A DNA stretch of 64,000 nt from Magnetospirillum sp. SS-4 (lineage in GTDB: Bacteria; Pseudomonadota; Alphaproteobacteria; Rhodospirillales; Magnetospirillaceae): positions 1 through 64,000 of the forward strand of contig NZ_CACVCH010000046.1 of NCBI RefSeq assembly GCF_902729425.1. Direction: 5' to 3'. The translations under genes were made by a program, and so were the position numbers. How positions within the stretch are numbered: the first letter of the stretch is position 1; every line of letters begins with the position of its first letter. Positions 1 to 7,575 of this stretch are shown piece by piece. Under the pieces are notes generated by a model that was not told where the DNA came from, ran no database searches, and was given only the letters and a program-made list of their open reading frames with translations.

Positions 1-1
1 G

Positions 2-502
2 ATGGATGGTGAGGAGGGGCCTTGGTCATTGATGCGCAACAATATTGCCGATATAGCCAGGCTAATTATAATATCTCCTGAATTTGTTGCGACACTAATC
101 GCAACAACAGCATGCATAATTTTCGACAAGTATGCGCAAAGCATACTGTCATATTTTCCGTGGGACACTCCAAATTTTATCCTCGGCTTCTTCGCATTCC
201 CAACAGCACTTGTTGTTGCTGCCTACAATTCCGGAACAAGCTTGCTATCGAAGAATAGGCGGTTGCTATTGGATTCAGGTCTATATATACGGTGTAAAAA
301 TAGAGTTATTTTTGGATGTGTATTAACGATTGCAACTCTTATTGGATCAGCAGTTGCATACGTACTGATTAAAATAAATGTTAATTCCTATGCAAGCACA
401 GCGGCGGCACTAATTTCATCTGGCTGGATTTCGTCGATGATATCAGTTTCATCAATAGCTCTTGCTGATTTCACAATTAAAGAAATAGAAGAATCAAATT
501 AG
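2..502 (+). CDS. AT-rich multi-pass membrane protein, unknown function (5' end uncertain)
   Basis: I do not recognise this protein. It is about 166 residues with roughly four hydrophobic segments (about residues 26-44, 57-76, 103-125 and 131-155), so it probably sits in the inner membrane. The gene is strikingly AT-rich next to the GC-rich core genes that follow, and its codon use (many ATA, AAT and TTT codons) is unlike the neighbourhood, which suggests horizontal transfer. The ATG at 2 is at the window edge, so the gene may start further left; an ATG at 32 preceded by GAGGAGGGG is an alternative start. It lies in the accessory strip next to tRNA-Met. Confidence 0.55.
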   Translation: MDGEEGPWSLMRNNIADIARLIIISPEFVATLIATTACIIFDKYAQSILSYFPWDTPNFILGFFAFPTALVVAAYNSGTSLLSKNRRLLLDSGLYIRCKNRVIFGCVLTIATLIGSAVAYVLIKINVNSYASTAAALISSGWISSMISVSSIALADFTIKEIEESN

Positions 503-616
503 ATTTTCCCAGGCAGTATGGAGTTCTTGATTTTGGGCGGTGGGGAAGAACCTCTTTTGCCCTGGCCGCCGATTTACCGGCACAACCTCCCGCGTCCAAG
601 TCCGCCAAGATATCGG

Positions 617-949
617 CTATAGAATGGCGTCAATCCCCTTTTGGCGGATGACGTTGAGCAACACCAGCGCTGGCCCCGTTGGCCGTTTCGCTCCACGTTC
701 CAACTGCGAGATATAGCCGACGGTGAGGTTGAGATATCGGGCGAATACGGCTTGGCTGAGGTGTGCCCGCTCACGGATGGATCGGATTTCGTCGCCACTG
801 ATAGGGGCGGCAGTGCTGACGGTTTTTTCCCCAAGGTGCCGAAGCGTGATCTTTTCATGCGTAGCGTCATCCATGACGCCAATCCGGTGCATGCCCTCGG
901 ATGTTTCAAGGATGGCTTTCGTCAAGCGATCAGATGCCGTCTTCGTCAT
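617..949 (-). CDS. XRE-type HTH antitoxin (HigA-like)
   Basis: This 110-residue protein has a C-terminal Cro/CI helix-turn-helix (about residues 51-104), with the segments LSQAVFARYL and VGYISQLERG typical of HigA-type antitoxins. It should bind the toxin encoded just upstream and repress the shared promoter. The start is the ATG at 949, preceded by a good Shine-Dalgarno (GGAGG, 6 nt away); a longer reading frame upstream is only the shadow of the toxin gene. It overlaps the toxin gene by 20 bp, so the two are translationally coupled in toxin-first (higBA) order. The antitoxin family call is firm; the exact target is inferred. Confidence 0.8.
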   Translation of the reverse strand: MTKTASDRLTKAILETSEGMHRIGVMDDATHEKITLRHLGEKTVSTAAPISGDEIRSIRERAHLSQAVFARYLNLTVGYISQLERGAKRPTGPALVLLNVIRQKGIDAIL

Positions 950-1313
950 AGGAAACCTCCTGTAGCTCGTCCGCCTCGATAGCTTTCGTGATTTGAGCGA
1001 GATCAATGGCCAGCCATCGGGCCGCAATCTCTCGAAGAGACAGCAATTCGTCTTGGCCGATATCATCCCGTTCATTCTTGGCGAACGCATACAAAAACAC
1101 GGCTCGATCTTGCGCCATATACGCAACCAACATCCGATAGCCGCCGGATCGTCCCTGGCCGGTGCGGGCGACACGCTGCTTGATAAGGCCATCGCCTAAA
1201 TCGGCATCAATGATACCGCGCTCCGCCCTTTCGATAGCTTCACGCAAGCTGTGGTCGGAAATCTGTCCGCGCCGGACAAACCGCGCCAGCCATTTCGTCT
1301 TGAAAATTCGCAC
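930..1313 (-). CDS. RelE/HigB-like toxin of a type II toxin-antitoxin system
   Basis: A 127-residue protein that begins with a GTG codon. The order is N-terminal FKTKWLARF, then IERAERGIIDADLGDGLIKQRVAR, then a Gly-Arg rich GQGRSGGYRMLVAY and AVFLYAFAKNERD. This is the pattern of the RelE-like HigB family (the former DUF1044 group), whose members are ribosome-dependent mRNA interferases. The downstream HTH antitoxin gene overlaps it by 20 bp. The putative promoter carries an inverted repeat suited to autoregulation. The C-terminal tail beyond about residue 90 is longer than the minimal toxin fold. Activity is inferred from family and context only. Confidence 0.8.
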   Translation of the reverse strand: MRIFKTKWLARFVRRGQISDHSLREAIERAERGIIDADLGDGLIKQRVARTGQGRSGGYRMLVAYMAQDRAVFLYAFAKNERDDIGQDELLSLREIAARWLAIDLAQITKAIEADELQEVSYDEDGI

Positions 1314-1328
1314 TGATGAACCCTAACA

Positions 1329-1348
1329 CTGAGAACTATAGCACTCAG
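1329..1348 (-). promoter_or_regulatory. Candidate toxin-antitoxin autoregulatory operator
   Basis: An inverted repeat CTGAG-N10-CTCAG lies 16-35 bp upstream of the toxin start. Between its arms the minus strand reads TATAGT, a 5/6 match to a -10 box, so a bound antitoxin-toxin complex would occlude the promoter. The -35 region is weak. The repeat is seen directly; its role is inference. Confidence 0.4.
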
Positions 1349-1413
1349 AACCATATATTCATAGATTCGGAAAAAGGGATGGCCGGTTGTGCACACCGGC
1401 CATCCCCGCCCCG

Positions 1414-1638
1414 TCAAAAGGAAGTCTCGTGAGTGGGTGTATCGCGTTCGGCAATACGCTCGCTCACCCACGCATCCACCTCGGACATCAACCACGCGAC
1501 CCGACCCGGACCAAGGTTTACCCGCTTGGGGAATTTTCCCGCCGCTTCGAGCCGCCCGATATGTTGAGGCGTATACGGGATGCCGCAGACGCTCTTGAGC
1601 TCTTTCTTCGACACGAGCCGCTTATCAAACTGGATCAT
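1414..1638 (-). CDS. AlpA-family phage/integrative-element regulator (excisionase-like HTH)
   Basis: A 74-residue protein that starts at an ATG after GGGAGAAAT. It has the winged-helix layout of AlpA/excisionase proteins: RLVSKKELKSVCGIPYTPQHIGRLEAAGKFPKRVNLG, with the tryptophan and VDAWVSERIAER that close the domain. AlpA proteins activate integrase or excision genes of integrative elements. The gene lies between a toxin-antitoxin pair and tRNA-Met, which fits the end of a genomic island. No integrase gene is visible in the window, so it is either to the left of position 1 or lost. The nearby TAGGGGAC repeat cluster could be its binding region. Confidence 0.8.
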   Translation of the reverse strand: MIQFDKRLVSKKELKSVCGIPYTPQHIGRLEAAGKFPKRVNLGPGRVAWLMSEVDAWVSERIAERDTPTHETSF

Positions 1639-1773
1639 CGGATTTCTCCCTCTCGGGAGGCATCGCGATGCCCCGGTTAAAAAGCCGCACCGGTAGGCAG
1701 GGGAATGGTAGCGCCACGGTCGCATACCTGTCGAGAGATTCGCCAACGGCAGGCATGCCCCCCTCAACGGCTT

Positions 1774-1960
1774 TAGGGGACACTCTTAGGGGACGCCTAG
1801 GGGACAAACGGCCCAGCCTCACCACCCGTGGGTAACAAAAATCCGGGCCGATAGGAGCCCACGAAAACCCAGGAAAACCGTGCAGGATTGGGGAAACTGC
1901 CGCATTGGCCGCATCAAGCCCGCATCCCCTATACTTTTTTGTCCCCTAGAATGTCCCCTA
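1774..1960. repeat. Cluster of five TAGGGGAC octamers, three direct plus two inverted
   Basis: Exact TAGGGGAC copies lie at 1774-1781, 1787-1794 and 1798-1805. Exact reverse-complement copies lie at 1941-1948 and 1953-1960, with a near-copy (ATCCCCTA) at 1924-1931. Start-to-start spacing is 11-13 bp, about one helical turn, within each group. The arrangement resembles arm-type integrase or excisionase sites, or an iteron-type operator. It occupies the non-coding 380 bp between the AlpA-like gene and tRNA-Met, where no other gene is seen. Confidence 0.6.
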
Positions 1961-1967
1961 GAGCCCC

Positions 1968-2012
1968 AAAAACGATCAAGGGGTTAGCCCATTTCTGAGC
2001 TAACCCCTTGAT
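1968..2012 (-). terminator. Rho-independent terminator of tRNA-Met
   Basis: A perfect 14-bp stem (1975-1988 pairing with 1999-2012, 10-nt loop) begins 5 nt past the tRNA CCA end on the minus strand. A T5 tract on the minus strand (1972-1968) follows 2 nt after the stem. Confidence 0.85.
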
Positions 2013-2017
2013 TTAAT

Positions 2018-2094
2018 TGGTAGCGGGAGAGGGACTTGAACCCCCGACCCCAGGATTATGATTCCCGTGCTCTAACCAGCTGAGCTACCCCGCC
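2018..2094 (-). tRNA. tRNA-Met (anticodon CAT)
   Basis: A 77-nt cloverleaf read on the minus strand. It has acceptor GGCGGGG, D-arm GCTC/GAGC, an anticodon stem CGGGA/TCCTG around the loop ATCATAA, a TTCAAGT T-loop and an encoded CCA. The CAT anticodon with this elongator-like body suggests elongator methionine tRNA; a C34-modified tRNA-Ile cannot be excluded by eye. Its 3' end faces the accessory strip at 1-2017, the usual polarity for tRNA-targeted integration. Confidence 0.9.
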
Positions 2095-2219
2095 ACGGCT
2101 CGAGAGCGGACGGTATAAAGTGCTTTCCCCGGTACTGTCAAGACATGCCGTGCCATGATTCCGAGATTCGATTCGAAGCCCGGCCGGGCGGGCGGGGCAG
2201 GGGGGAGGACGGCGGGGAC

Positions 2220-3002
2220 TCAGGGGAAGACCGGGGCCAGCGCCTGCATGGTGGCGCGGTCGGTCAGGTCGAAGCACAGCGGCGTCACCGACACCGCGCC
2301 GCGGCACACCGCCTCGATGTCGGTGCCGGGGGTGGTGCGTTCCTCGGCCCGCTGAGCGCCGATCCACACATAGGGCTCGCCCCGGGGGTCGGCGCGCTCG
2401 ACGATGGAATCGCCCAGCTTGCGCTTGCCCTGGCGGGTCACCTCGATGCCGCAGACATGGGAATGGACGACGTCGGGGAAGTTGACGTTCATCAGCACGT
2501 TGCGGCCCCAGCCCACCGCCATGACCCGGCGGATGATGTCGGGCGCCCAATGCTCGGCGGTGGCCCATTTCACCGGGTGGGGATGGTTGACGTACTGGGA
2601 CAGGGCGATGGCGGGAATGCCCAGGATGGTGGCTTCCATCGCCGCCGCCACCGTGCCGGAATAGGTGACGTCCTCGCCCAGGTTGGAGCCCCGGTTGACG
2701 CCCGACAGCACCAGGTCGGGCTTGCGGCCCTTCAGCACATGGTTGACCCCCAGCAGCACCGCGTCGGTCGGTGTGCCGTCGACGGCGAAGCGCCGCCTGG
2801 ACAATTGCCGCACCCTGAGCGGACGGCGGATGGTGAGGGAATGGCCGGCGGCGCTCTGCTCGTGCTCGGGCGCCACCACCCACACGTCCCTGGACAGCGA
2901 GCGGGCGATGCGTTCCAGCACCTTGATTCCCGGCGCGTTGACGCCGTCGTCGTTGGAGATCAGGATGCGGAGGCCTGACAGGTCGTCTACGGGCTGGAAC
3001 AT
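2220..3002 (-). CDS. surE: 5'/3'-nucleotidase SurE
   Basis: SurE hydrolyses 5' and 3' nucleoside monophosphates in a metal-dependent manner and is linked to stationary-phase survival. The 260-residue protein has the diagnostic N-terminal RILISNDDGVNAPGI (metal-binding Asp-Asp) followed by VVAPEHEQSAAGHSLT. It also has the VDGTPTDAV and SGVNRGSNLGEDVTYSGTVAAA motifs that carry the remaining metal ligands. The length is normal. It starts 1 nt after the serS stop codon and closes the scpB-tat-serS-surE gene string; serS-surE neighbourhood is common in alphaproteobacteria. Confidence 0.96.
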   Translation of the reverse strand: MFQPVDDLSGLRILISNDDGVNAPGIKVLERIARSLSRDVWVVAPEHEQSAAGHSLTIRRPLRVRQLSRRRFAVDGTPTDAVLLGVNHVLKGRKPDLVLSGVNRGSNLGEDVTYSGTVAAAMEATILGIPAIALSQYVNHPHPVKWATAEHWAPDIIRRVMAVGWGRNVLMNVNFPDVVHSHVCGIEVTRQGKRKLGDSIVERADPRGEPYVWIGAQRAEERTTPGTDIEAVCRGAVSVTPLCFDLTDRATMQALAPVFP

Positions 3003-3003
3003 C

Positions 3004-4272
3004 TCAACCGATCACCTCCAGCCCGCCCATGTAGGGCCGCAGCGCCTCGGGCACCCGGATCGAGCCGTCGGCCTGCTGATAGTTCTCCATCACCGCGATC
3101 AGGGCGCGGCCGACGGCGAGGCCGGAGCCGTTCAGGGTATGGACGAAGCGGGTTCCCTTCTCGCCCTCGCCCTTGAAGCGTGCCTTCATGCGCCGGGCCT
3201 GGAAGTCGCCGCAATTGGAGCAGGACGAAATCTCGCGATAGCGCTGCTGGCCGGGCAGCCAGACCTCGATGTCGTAGGTCTTGCGGGCGGAAAAGCCCAT
3301 GTCGCCGGTGCACAGCGCCACGACGCGATAGGCCAGCCCCAGGCGTTGCAGCACCGCCTCGGCGCAGGCGGTCATGCGCGAATGCTCCAGGTCGGAGGCG
3401 TCGGGGTGGGCGATGGAGACCATCTCGACCTTGTGGAACTGATGCTGGCGGATCATGCCGCGGGTGTCCTTGCCCGCCGCGCCGGCCTCGGAGCGGAAGC
3501 AGGGCGTCAGCGCCGTCATGCGGATGGGCAGCGCCTTCTCGTCGATGATCGCGTCGCCCAGCAGGTTGGTCAGCGGCACCTCGGCGGTGGGGATCAGCCA
3601 GTGGCCGGTATTGGTCCTGAACAGGTCGTCCCCGAACTTGGGCAACTGGCCGGTGCCGAAGGCGGCGCCGTCCTTGACCATCAGCGGCGGGTCGATCTCG
3701 GTATAGCCGTGCTCCAGGGTCTGAAGGTCCAGCATGAACTGGCCCAGGGCGCGTTGCAGCCGCGCCAGCGGCCCCCTCAGCACCACGAAGCGGGCGCCCG
3801 ACAGCCGGGCGGCGCCGTCGAAATCCATCTGCCCCAGGCCGGCGCCCAGGGCGTCGTGGTCCCTGGCCTCGAAGTCGAAGACGGCGGGCGTGCCCCAGCG
3901 GCGCAGTTCGACGTTGTGATCCTCGTCCGGGCCGTCGGGCGCGTCGGCGGCGGGCAGGTTGGGAATGGCGGCCAGGATGGAATCGATCTCGGCGCCCAAC
4001 TGCCGGTCCTCCTCCTCAACCGCCGGAATCCGCTCCTTCAGCGCCGCGACCTCGTCCATCAGGGCCTGGGCGTCGCCACCGCTCTTCTTCAGGACGCCGA
4101 TCTGGCGCGAGACCTCGTTGCGGCGGGCCTGCATCTCCTGGAAGGCGGTCTGGGCCGCCCGGCGGCGTTCGTCCAGCGCCAGAATTCCGGCGGAACGCGG
4201 CTCCAGCCCGCGCCGCCTCAGGCCGGAATCGAATCCGTCCGGGTTGTCGCGAATGGACTTCAGGTCATGCAT
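3004..4272 (-). CDS. serS: Seryl-tRNA synthetase
   Basis: This enzyme charges tRNA-Ser, and tRNA-Sec where present, with serine. The 422-residue protein starts [15 protein letters not shown] and has the N-terminal antiparallel coiled coil that grips the tRNA long arm (about residues 25-100). The class II catalytic core follows, with [45 protein letters not shown] (motif 2) and [18 protein letters not shown] (motif 3). An upstream in-frame extension is rejected because the family starts at MHDL. It lies between tatC and surE, 1 nt before the surE start. Confidence 0.97.
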   Translation of the reverse strand: MHDLKSIRDNPDGFDSGLRRRGLEPRSAGILALDERRRAAQTAFQEMQARRNEVSRQIGVLKKSGGDAQALMDEVAALKERIPAVEEEDRQLGAEIDSILAAIPNLPAADAPDGPDEDHNVELRRWGTPAVFDFEARDHDALGAGLGQMDFDGAARLSGARFVVLRGPLARLQRALGQFMLDLQTLEHGYTEIDPPLMVKDGAAFGTGQLPKFGDDLFRTNTGHWLIPTAEVPLTNLLGDAIIDEKALPIRMTALTPCFRSEAGAAGKDTRGMIRQHQFHKVEMVSIAHPDASDLEHSRMTACAEAVLQRLGLAYRVVALCTGDMGFSARKTYDIEVWLPGQQRYREISSCSNCGDFQARRMKARFKGEGEKGTRFVHTLNGSGLAVGRALIAVMENYQQADGSIRVPEALRPYMGGLEVIG

Positions 4273-4288
4273 GGCAAGGGTTCCGGGT

Positions 4289-5116
4289 TCAGGAATTGAA
4301 ATCGGTTTCGTCCACGGCCTTGTCGTCGCCGTCCCCGTCATCCTCCAGCGCCGCGGCGCGCTTCCTTTCGGCCCAGCGGGCCGAGTAGACGGACATCTCG
4401 TAGAGAATGACCATGGGAATGGCCAGCGACAGCTGGCTGACCACGTCGGGCGGCGTGACGATGGCGGCGAAGACGAACACCCCGACGATGGCGAAGCGGC
4501 GCTTTTCCACCATGCCCTCGGCGGTGATGATGCCGACGCGGGCCAGCAGGGTCAGCAGCACCGGCATCTGGAAGGCCATGCCGAAGGCGAAGATCAGGGT
4601 CATGATCAGGGTCAGGGACTCGTTGACCTTGGCTTCCAGCTGGATCGGCAACTGCCCCGGCGCGGCGGCCAGGTTCTCGAAGCTGAGCAGATAGGTGTAC
4701 AATCCCGGCAGCACGATGAAATAGACCAGCGCCGCCCCCATGGCGAACAGCACCGGCGTCGCCAGCAGGAAGGGGTAGAAGGCCTGTTTCTCGTGCTTGT
4801 AGAGCCCCGGGGCGATGAAGGCCCACAACTGTCCCGCCCACACCGGGAAGCATAGGGCGGCGGCGGCGAAGGCGGCCACCTTCATGAAGGTGAAGAATGC
4901 CTCGGTCGGCGCGGTGTAGATCAGGCGGCGGTTGCCGCCCTTTTCCAGCGCCACCCGCGAATAGGGCTCCAGCAGGAACTCGTAGATGGCATTGGAGAAA
5001 TAAAAGCAGATGCCGAAGGCGACCAGGAACGCCAGGGCCGACCAGATCAGCCGCTGGCGCAGTTCGACCAGATGTTCGAGCAGGGGCATGGTCTTGTCGT
5101 CGGAAGAAGCGCTCAA
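4289..5116 (-). CDS. tatC: Twin-arginine translocase subunit TatC
   Basis: TatC is the six-helix inner-membrane receptor that binds twin-arginine signal peptides with TatB. The 275-residue protein carries the hallmark [17 protein letters not shown] at the first cytoplasmic segment, [25 protein letters not shown], and the conserved [13 protein letters not shown] in the fourth helix. The chosen start is a TTG at 5116 with AGGGA six or so bases upstream; the internal ATG at 5086 would remove the first ten residues. It follows tatB by 9 bp. The C-terminal tail is acidic and short. Confidence 0.95.
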   Translation of the reverse strand: MSASSDDKTMPLLEHLVELRQRLIWSALAFLVAFGICFYFSNAIYEFLLEPYSRVALEKGGNRRLIYTAPTEAFFTFMKVAAFAAAALCFPVWAGQLWAFIAPGLYKHEKQAFYPFLLATPVLFAMGAALVYFIVLPGLYTYLLSFENLAAAPGQLPIQLEAKVNESLTLIMTLIFAFGMAFQMPVLLTLLARVGIITAEGMVEKRRFAIVGVFVFAAIVTPPDVVSQLSLAIPMVILYEMSVYSARWAERKRAAALEDDGDGDDKAVDETDFNS

Positions 5117-5125
5117 GATGCGTCC

Positions 5126-5521
5126 CTAGGGTTCTGGCGGACGCGACGGCGGCGCATCCTGGCCGATGGGCACGGGAACGGGGTCGGCGGGCGTGGGGGC
5201 GGGGCTGGCGCCGGACGAGAGGTCGAGCGGCGGCACCTGCATCGCCTTGGCCATCTCGCCGGTGGGGTCGATGGCCTTGTCGATTTCCTCGCGCAGCAGA
5301 TTGGGCTGCTCGGCCACCCTGGAGACCTGCTTCCTGAGGTCGTCCAGTTCCGAATCCCGCACCATGTCGTCCATGCCGCGCTGGAAGTCGGACGCCATCT
5401 CGCGGGCCTTGCGGGTCCAGCGCCCGACCTGGCGAAGCACCGTCGGCAAATCCTTGGGGCCGATGATGATCAGGCTGACCGCGGCGATCAGCGCCATCTC
5501 GTCCCAGCCGATGTCGAACAT
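5126..5521 (-). CDS. tatB: Sec-independent translocase protein TatB
   Basis: TatB partners TatC in recognising folded substrates with twin-arginine signals. The 131-residue protein has one N-terminal membrane helix (MFDIGWDEMALIAAVSLIIIG), a hinge with the Gly-Pro-Lys-Asp-Leu-Pro motif, then an amphipathic helix (LRQVGRWTRKAREMASDFQRG) and a charged, proline-rich tail. The Glu-less FDIGWDEM start distinguishes it from TatA. It sits between tatA and tatC in the canonical tatABC order. Confidence 0.93.
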   Translation of the reverse strand: MFDIGWDEMALIAAVSLIIIGPKDLPTVLRQVGRWTRKAREMASDFQRGMDDMVRDSELDDLRKQVSRVAEQPNLLREEIDKAIDPTGEMAKAMQVPPLDLSSGASPAPTPADPVPVPIGQDAPPSRPPEP

Positions 5522-5584
5522 CCGGCTACCCCCGGTGAGCGGGCGAGTGAAGGTGCAGCACCATCACCCGCGCCGTGACGCCGC

Positions 5585-5842
5585 TCACGACTTGGCGGCG
5601 GTGTCGGGCTGCGCGGCGGGCTTCGCCGCCTCGCCCTCGGTGACGCGAGCTTGGGGCTGGGCCGGCGACGGGGGCGTCTGCGGGGCCGCCGCAGCAGCAT
5701 CGTCCTCGTCCTTCAGGCCGTGCTTGAACGCCTTCACGCCCTTGGCCATGTCGCCCATGAGCTTGGGAATCTTGTTCGCGCCGAACAGAAGCAGCACGAT
5801 GACGAGGACGATGAGCCAATGGCCGATACTCCAGGTTCCCAT
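5585..5842 (-). CDS. tatA: Twin-arginine translocase pore subunit TatA
   Basis: TatA oligomerises to let folded proteins cross the inner membrane. The 85-residue protein begins [26 protein letters not shown]. That is the TatA transmembrane helix and Phe-Gly hinge, followed by the amphipathic [18 protein letters not shown] and an Ala/Pro-rich tail. A much longer in-frame reading upstream is rejected because it runs antisense-like through the receiver gene in another frame and lacks TatA character. It is first of tatABC, 63 bp before tatB. Confidence 0.95.
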   Translation of the reverse strand: MGTWSIGHWLIVLVIVLLLFGANKIPKLMGDMAKGVKAFKHGLKDEDDAAAAAPQTPPSPAQPQARVTEGEAAKPAAQPDTAAKS

Positions 5843-5934
5843 ACCAAACCACTCCCTGACAACGTGCGGGCCATGTTTCCGGCCCGGCGGCGGATCATCG
5901 CAAAAGACCGCGCCCTCCGCAATGGCCGGAAACC

Positions 5935-6363
5935 CTAATCGCCGAAATAGAGCTCCCGCCGCTTGGGCGTCGGGTCGGGGCTGACGATCCGTCGGACCGT
6001 CGCCAGGACGTCGGCCACCGTGAAGGGAATCTGGATCACCTGATCGGCTCCGGCCGCCTTGGACCGCGTCACCGCTGCCGCATCGCCCTTGTGCACCAGC
6101 ATCACCACCGGCGTTTCCACCTTGTGCTTTCGCATGTGCTGGACGCAGGAACAGCCGTTCAGCGGCTCCATGTCGTACTCGCAGAAGATCATCTGCGGCT
6201 TGAACTCGGCCAGTCTTTGCAGCATCTCGTGGGCGGGGCCGTGAATGGTGGTTCCGGCCCCGGCCTGCTTCAGCGACGACACCAGCAGTTCGCGGGCGAG
6301 CTGGCGCTCGCCGATCAGCATCAGTCTGGCGCCCTTGAGCAGGTTGTTGCTGAGGCCAGGCAT
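5935..6363 (-). CDS. Degenerate receiver-domain (pseudo-receiver) protein
   Basis: A stand-alone response-regulator receiver fold of 142 residues, preceded by a good GGGAGGG Shine-Dalgarno. By alignment to CheY, the phosphoacceptor Asp is replaced by Glu62 (in [10 protein letters not shown]), the Lys before the beta5 Pro is Ile112 (QIPFT), and the N-terminal acidic pair is reduced to Gly-Glu. It is therefore unlikely to be phosphorylated; the Glu may fix it in an active-like state. It lies 22 bp after scpB and 92 bp before tatA, an unexpected place for a signalling protein. The fold call is solid; the role is unknown. Confidence 0.75.
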   Translation of the reverse strand: MPGLSNNLLKGARLMLIGERQLARELLVSSLKQAGAGTTIHGPAHEMLQRLAEFKPQMIFCEYDMEPLNGCSCVQHMRKHKVETPVVMLVHKGDAAAVTRSKAAGADQVIQIPFTVADVLATVRRIVSPDPTPKRRELYFGD

Positions 6364-6385
6364 CGCTCACCCTCCCTCGCCAGGA

Positions 6386-7033
6386 TCAGCCGATTCCCAG
6401 CAATTCGTCGTCGTCCAGCAATTCCAGCTGAGTATCCTCGGCCTCCGGCCCGGTGTCCACCAACCGATCGCCATCGATCGCACGGTTGCCATAGGCGCCG
6501 GCGGCGGCGCGGGAATCCAGCAGGCCGGCGGCCTCCAGTTCCTTTACCCCCGGCAGGTCGTCCAGGGATTCCAGGCCGAAATGATCCAGGAAGGCCTCGG
6601 ACGTTCCCCAGGTCAGCGGCCGTCCCGGAGTGCGCCGCCGTCCCCTGGGCCGCACCCAGCCGGCGGCGAACAGGATGTCCAGGGTTCCCTTGGACAGGGC
6701 CACCCCCCGGATCTCCTCGATCTCGGCGCGGGTGACCGGCTGGTGATAGGCGATGATGGCCAGGGTTTCCACCGCCGCCCGCGACAGCCGGCGTTCCTGG
6801 GTGTGCTCGACCTTCAGTTCCTCGGCCAGGTCGGCGGCGGTGCGGAACCCCCAGCCGGCACCCCGCCGCACCAGGTTGAACCCGCGCGCGGCGTAATGGG
6901 TCTGCAATTCCGCCAGCAGCGCCGGGACGTCGGTTCCGTCGGGAAGGCGGGACGCGATGGCCTGCTCGGTGATGGGGTCGGTGGCGGCGAAGATCAGCGC
7001 CTCGGCCACGCGCAGCGCCTGGGGATCGGTCAT
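6386..7033 (-). CDS. scpB: Segregation and condensation protein ScpB
   Basis: ScpB is the winged-helix kleisin-interacting (kite) subunit of the SMC-ScpAB condensin. The 215-residue protein has two winged helices, with the signature LSRAAVETLAIIAYHQPVTRAEIEEIRGV and GWVRPRGRRRTPGRPLTWGTSEAFLDHFGL. The C-terminus is acidic. In many alphaproteobacteria scpA directly precedes scpB within the nagZ-scpA-scpB-tatABC string. Here scpA is about 6 kb away on the opposite strand, so the ancestral cluster seems to have been broken and inverted. Confidence 0.95.
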   Translation of the reverse strand: MTDPQALRVAEALIFAATDPITEQAIASRLPDGTDVPALLAELQTHYAARGFNLVRRGAGWGFRTAADLAEELKVEHTQERRLSRAAVETLAIIAYHQPVTRAEIEEIRGVALSKGTLDILFAAGWVRPRGRRRTPGRPLTWGTSEAFLDHFGLESLDDLPGVKELEAAGLLDSRAAAGAYGNRAIDGDRLVDTGPEAEDTQLELLDDDELLGIG

Positions 7034-7060
7034 CTTGTTTCCCTGGCGGAGCGGGTGGGG

Positions 7061-7414
7061 CTAGACGGAAAACGAGCTGCCGCAGCCGCAGGTGGACGAG
7101 GCATTGGGGTTCCTGATCTGGAATGACGAGCCGACCAGGTCCTCGACGAAATCCACCACCGAGCCGTCCAGCATGTCCAGCGAGGTCTGGTCGATCACCA
7201 TGCGGATGCCGAATTCCTCGAAGACGCGGTCCTCGTCGCCGATGGTGTCGTCCAGCGAGATGCCGTACTGAAAGCCGGAACAGCCGCCGCCCGACACGCC
7301 GACGCGCAGCATCATGTTGGGCTTTCCCTCCATGCGGATCAGGGTCTGCACCCGCTCTGCCGCGCTTTCGGTGACGCTGACGCGGGCGGCGTAGTTGTGT
7401 TCGGTCTCGGCCAT
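7061..7414 (-). CDS. erpA: Iron-sulfur cluster insertion protein ErpA
   Basis: This A-type carrier delivers Fe-S clusters to apo-proteins, notably in the isoprenoid pathway. The 117-residue protein has the three conserved cysteines: Cys45 in SGGGCSGFQY and Cys109/Cys111 in STCGCGSSF. The segment FEEFGIRMVIDQTSLDMLDGSVVDFVEDL matches ErpA. An AGAGGA Shine-Dalgarno precedes the ATG. It is divergent from dgt across 161 bp, a common alphaproteobacterial pairing. IscA is a close alternative, but the dgt linkage favours ErpA. Confidence 0.9.
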   Translation of the reverse strand: MAETEHNYAARVSVTESAAERVQTLIRMEGKPNMMLRVGVSGGGCSGFQYGISLDDTIGDEDRVFEEFGIRMVIDQTSLDMLDGSVVDFVEDLVGSSFQIRNPNASSTCGCGSSFSV

Positions 7415-7575
7415 GGTGGTCCTCTGATCTGGCGGTCGGGAGATCTTTTAGAACAATATCACCCTGGAGCTCCCGGAGGAAAGGGGGACCGGATGCAATT
7501 TAGGTATGCGAATACCGAATTCAAGGGCACCAACGCCGGTTGCGCTGGATCGCGGCGGCTTGTAGTGTCCCAGCC

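Noticed and set aside
1-2017. Search for a second copy of the tRNA-Met 3' end that would mark the other island junction
   Set aside because: None seen; the repeat, if any, is outside the window.
2665-4299. 544-codon plus-strand open frame across surE and serS
   Set aside because: Antisense to two certain genes, with no recognisable domain.
7447-7465. TTTTAGAACAATATC upstream of erpA resembling an Irr iron-control element
   Set aside because: Only one half of the expected TTTAGAA-N3-TTCTAAA palindrome is present.
7503-7516. GGTAT-N4-ATACC inverted repeat between erpA and dgt
   Set aside because: The arms are only 5 bp and not tied to a clear promoter; it matches no operator I know.
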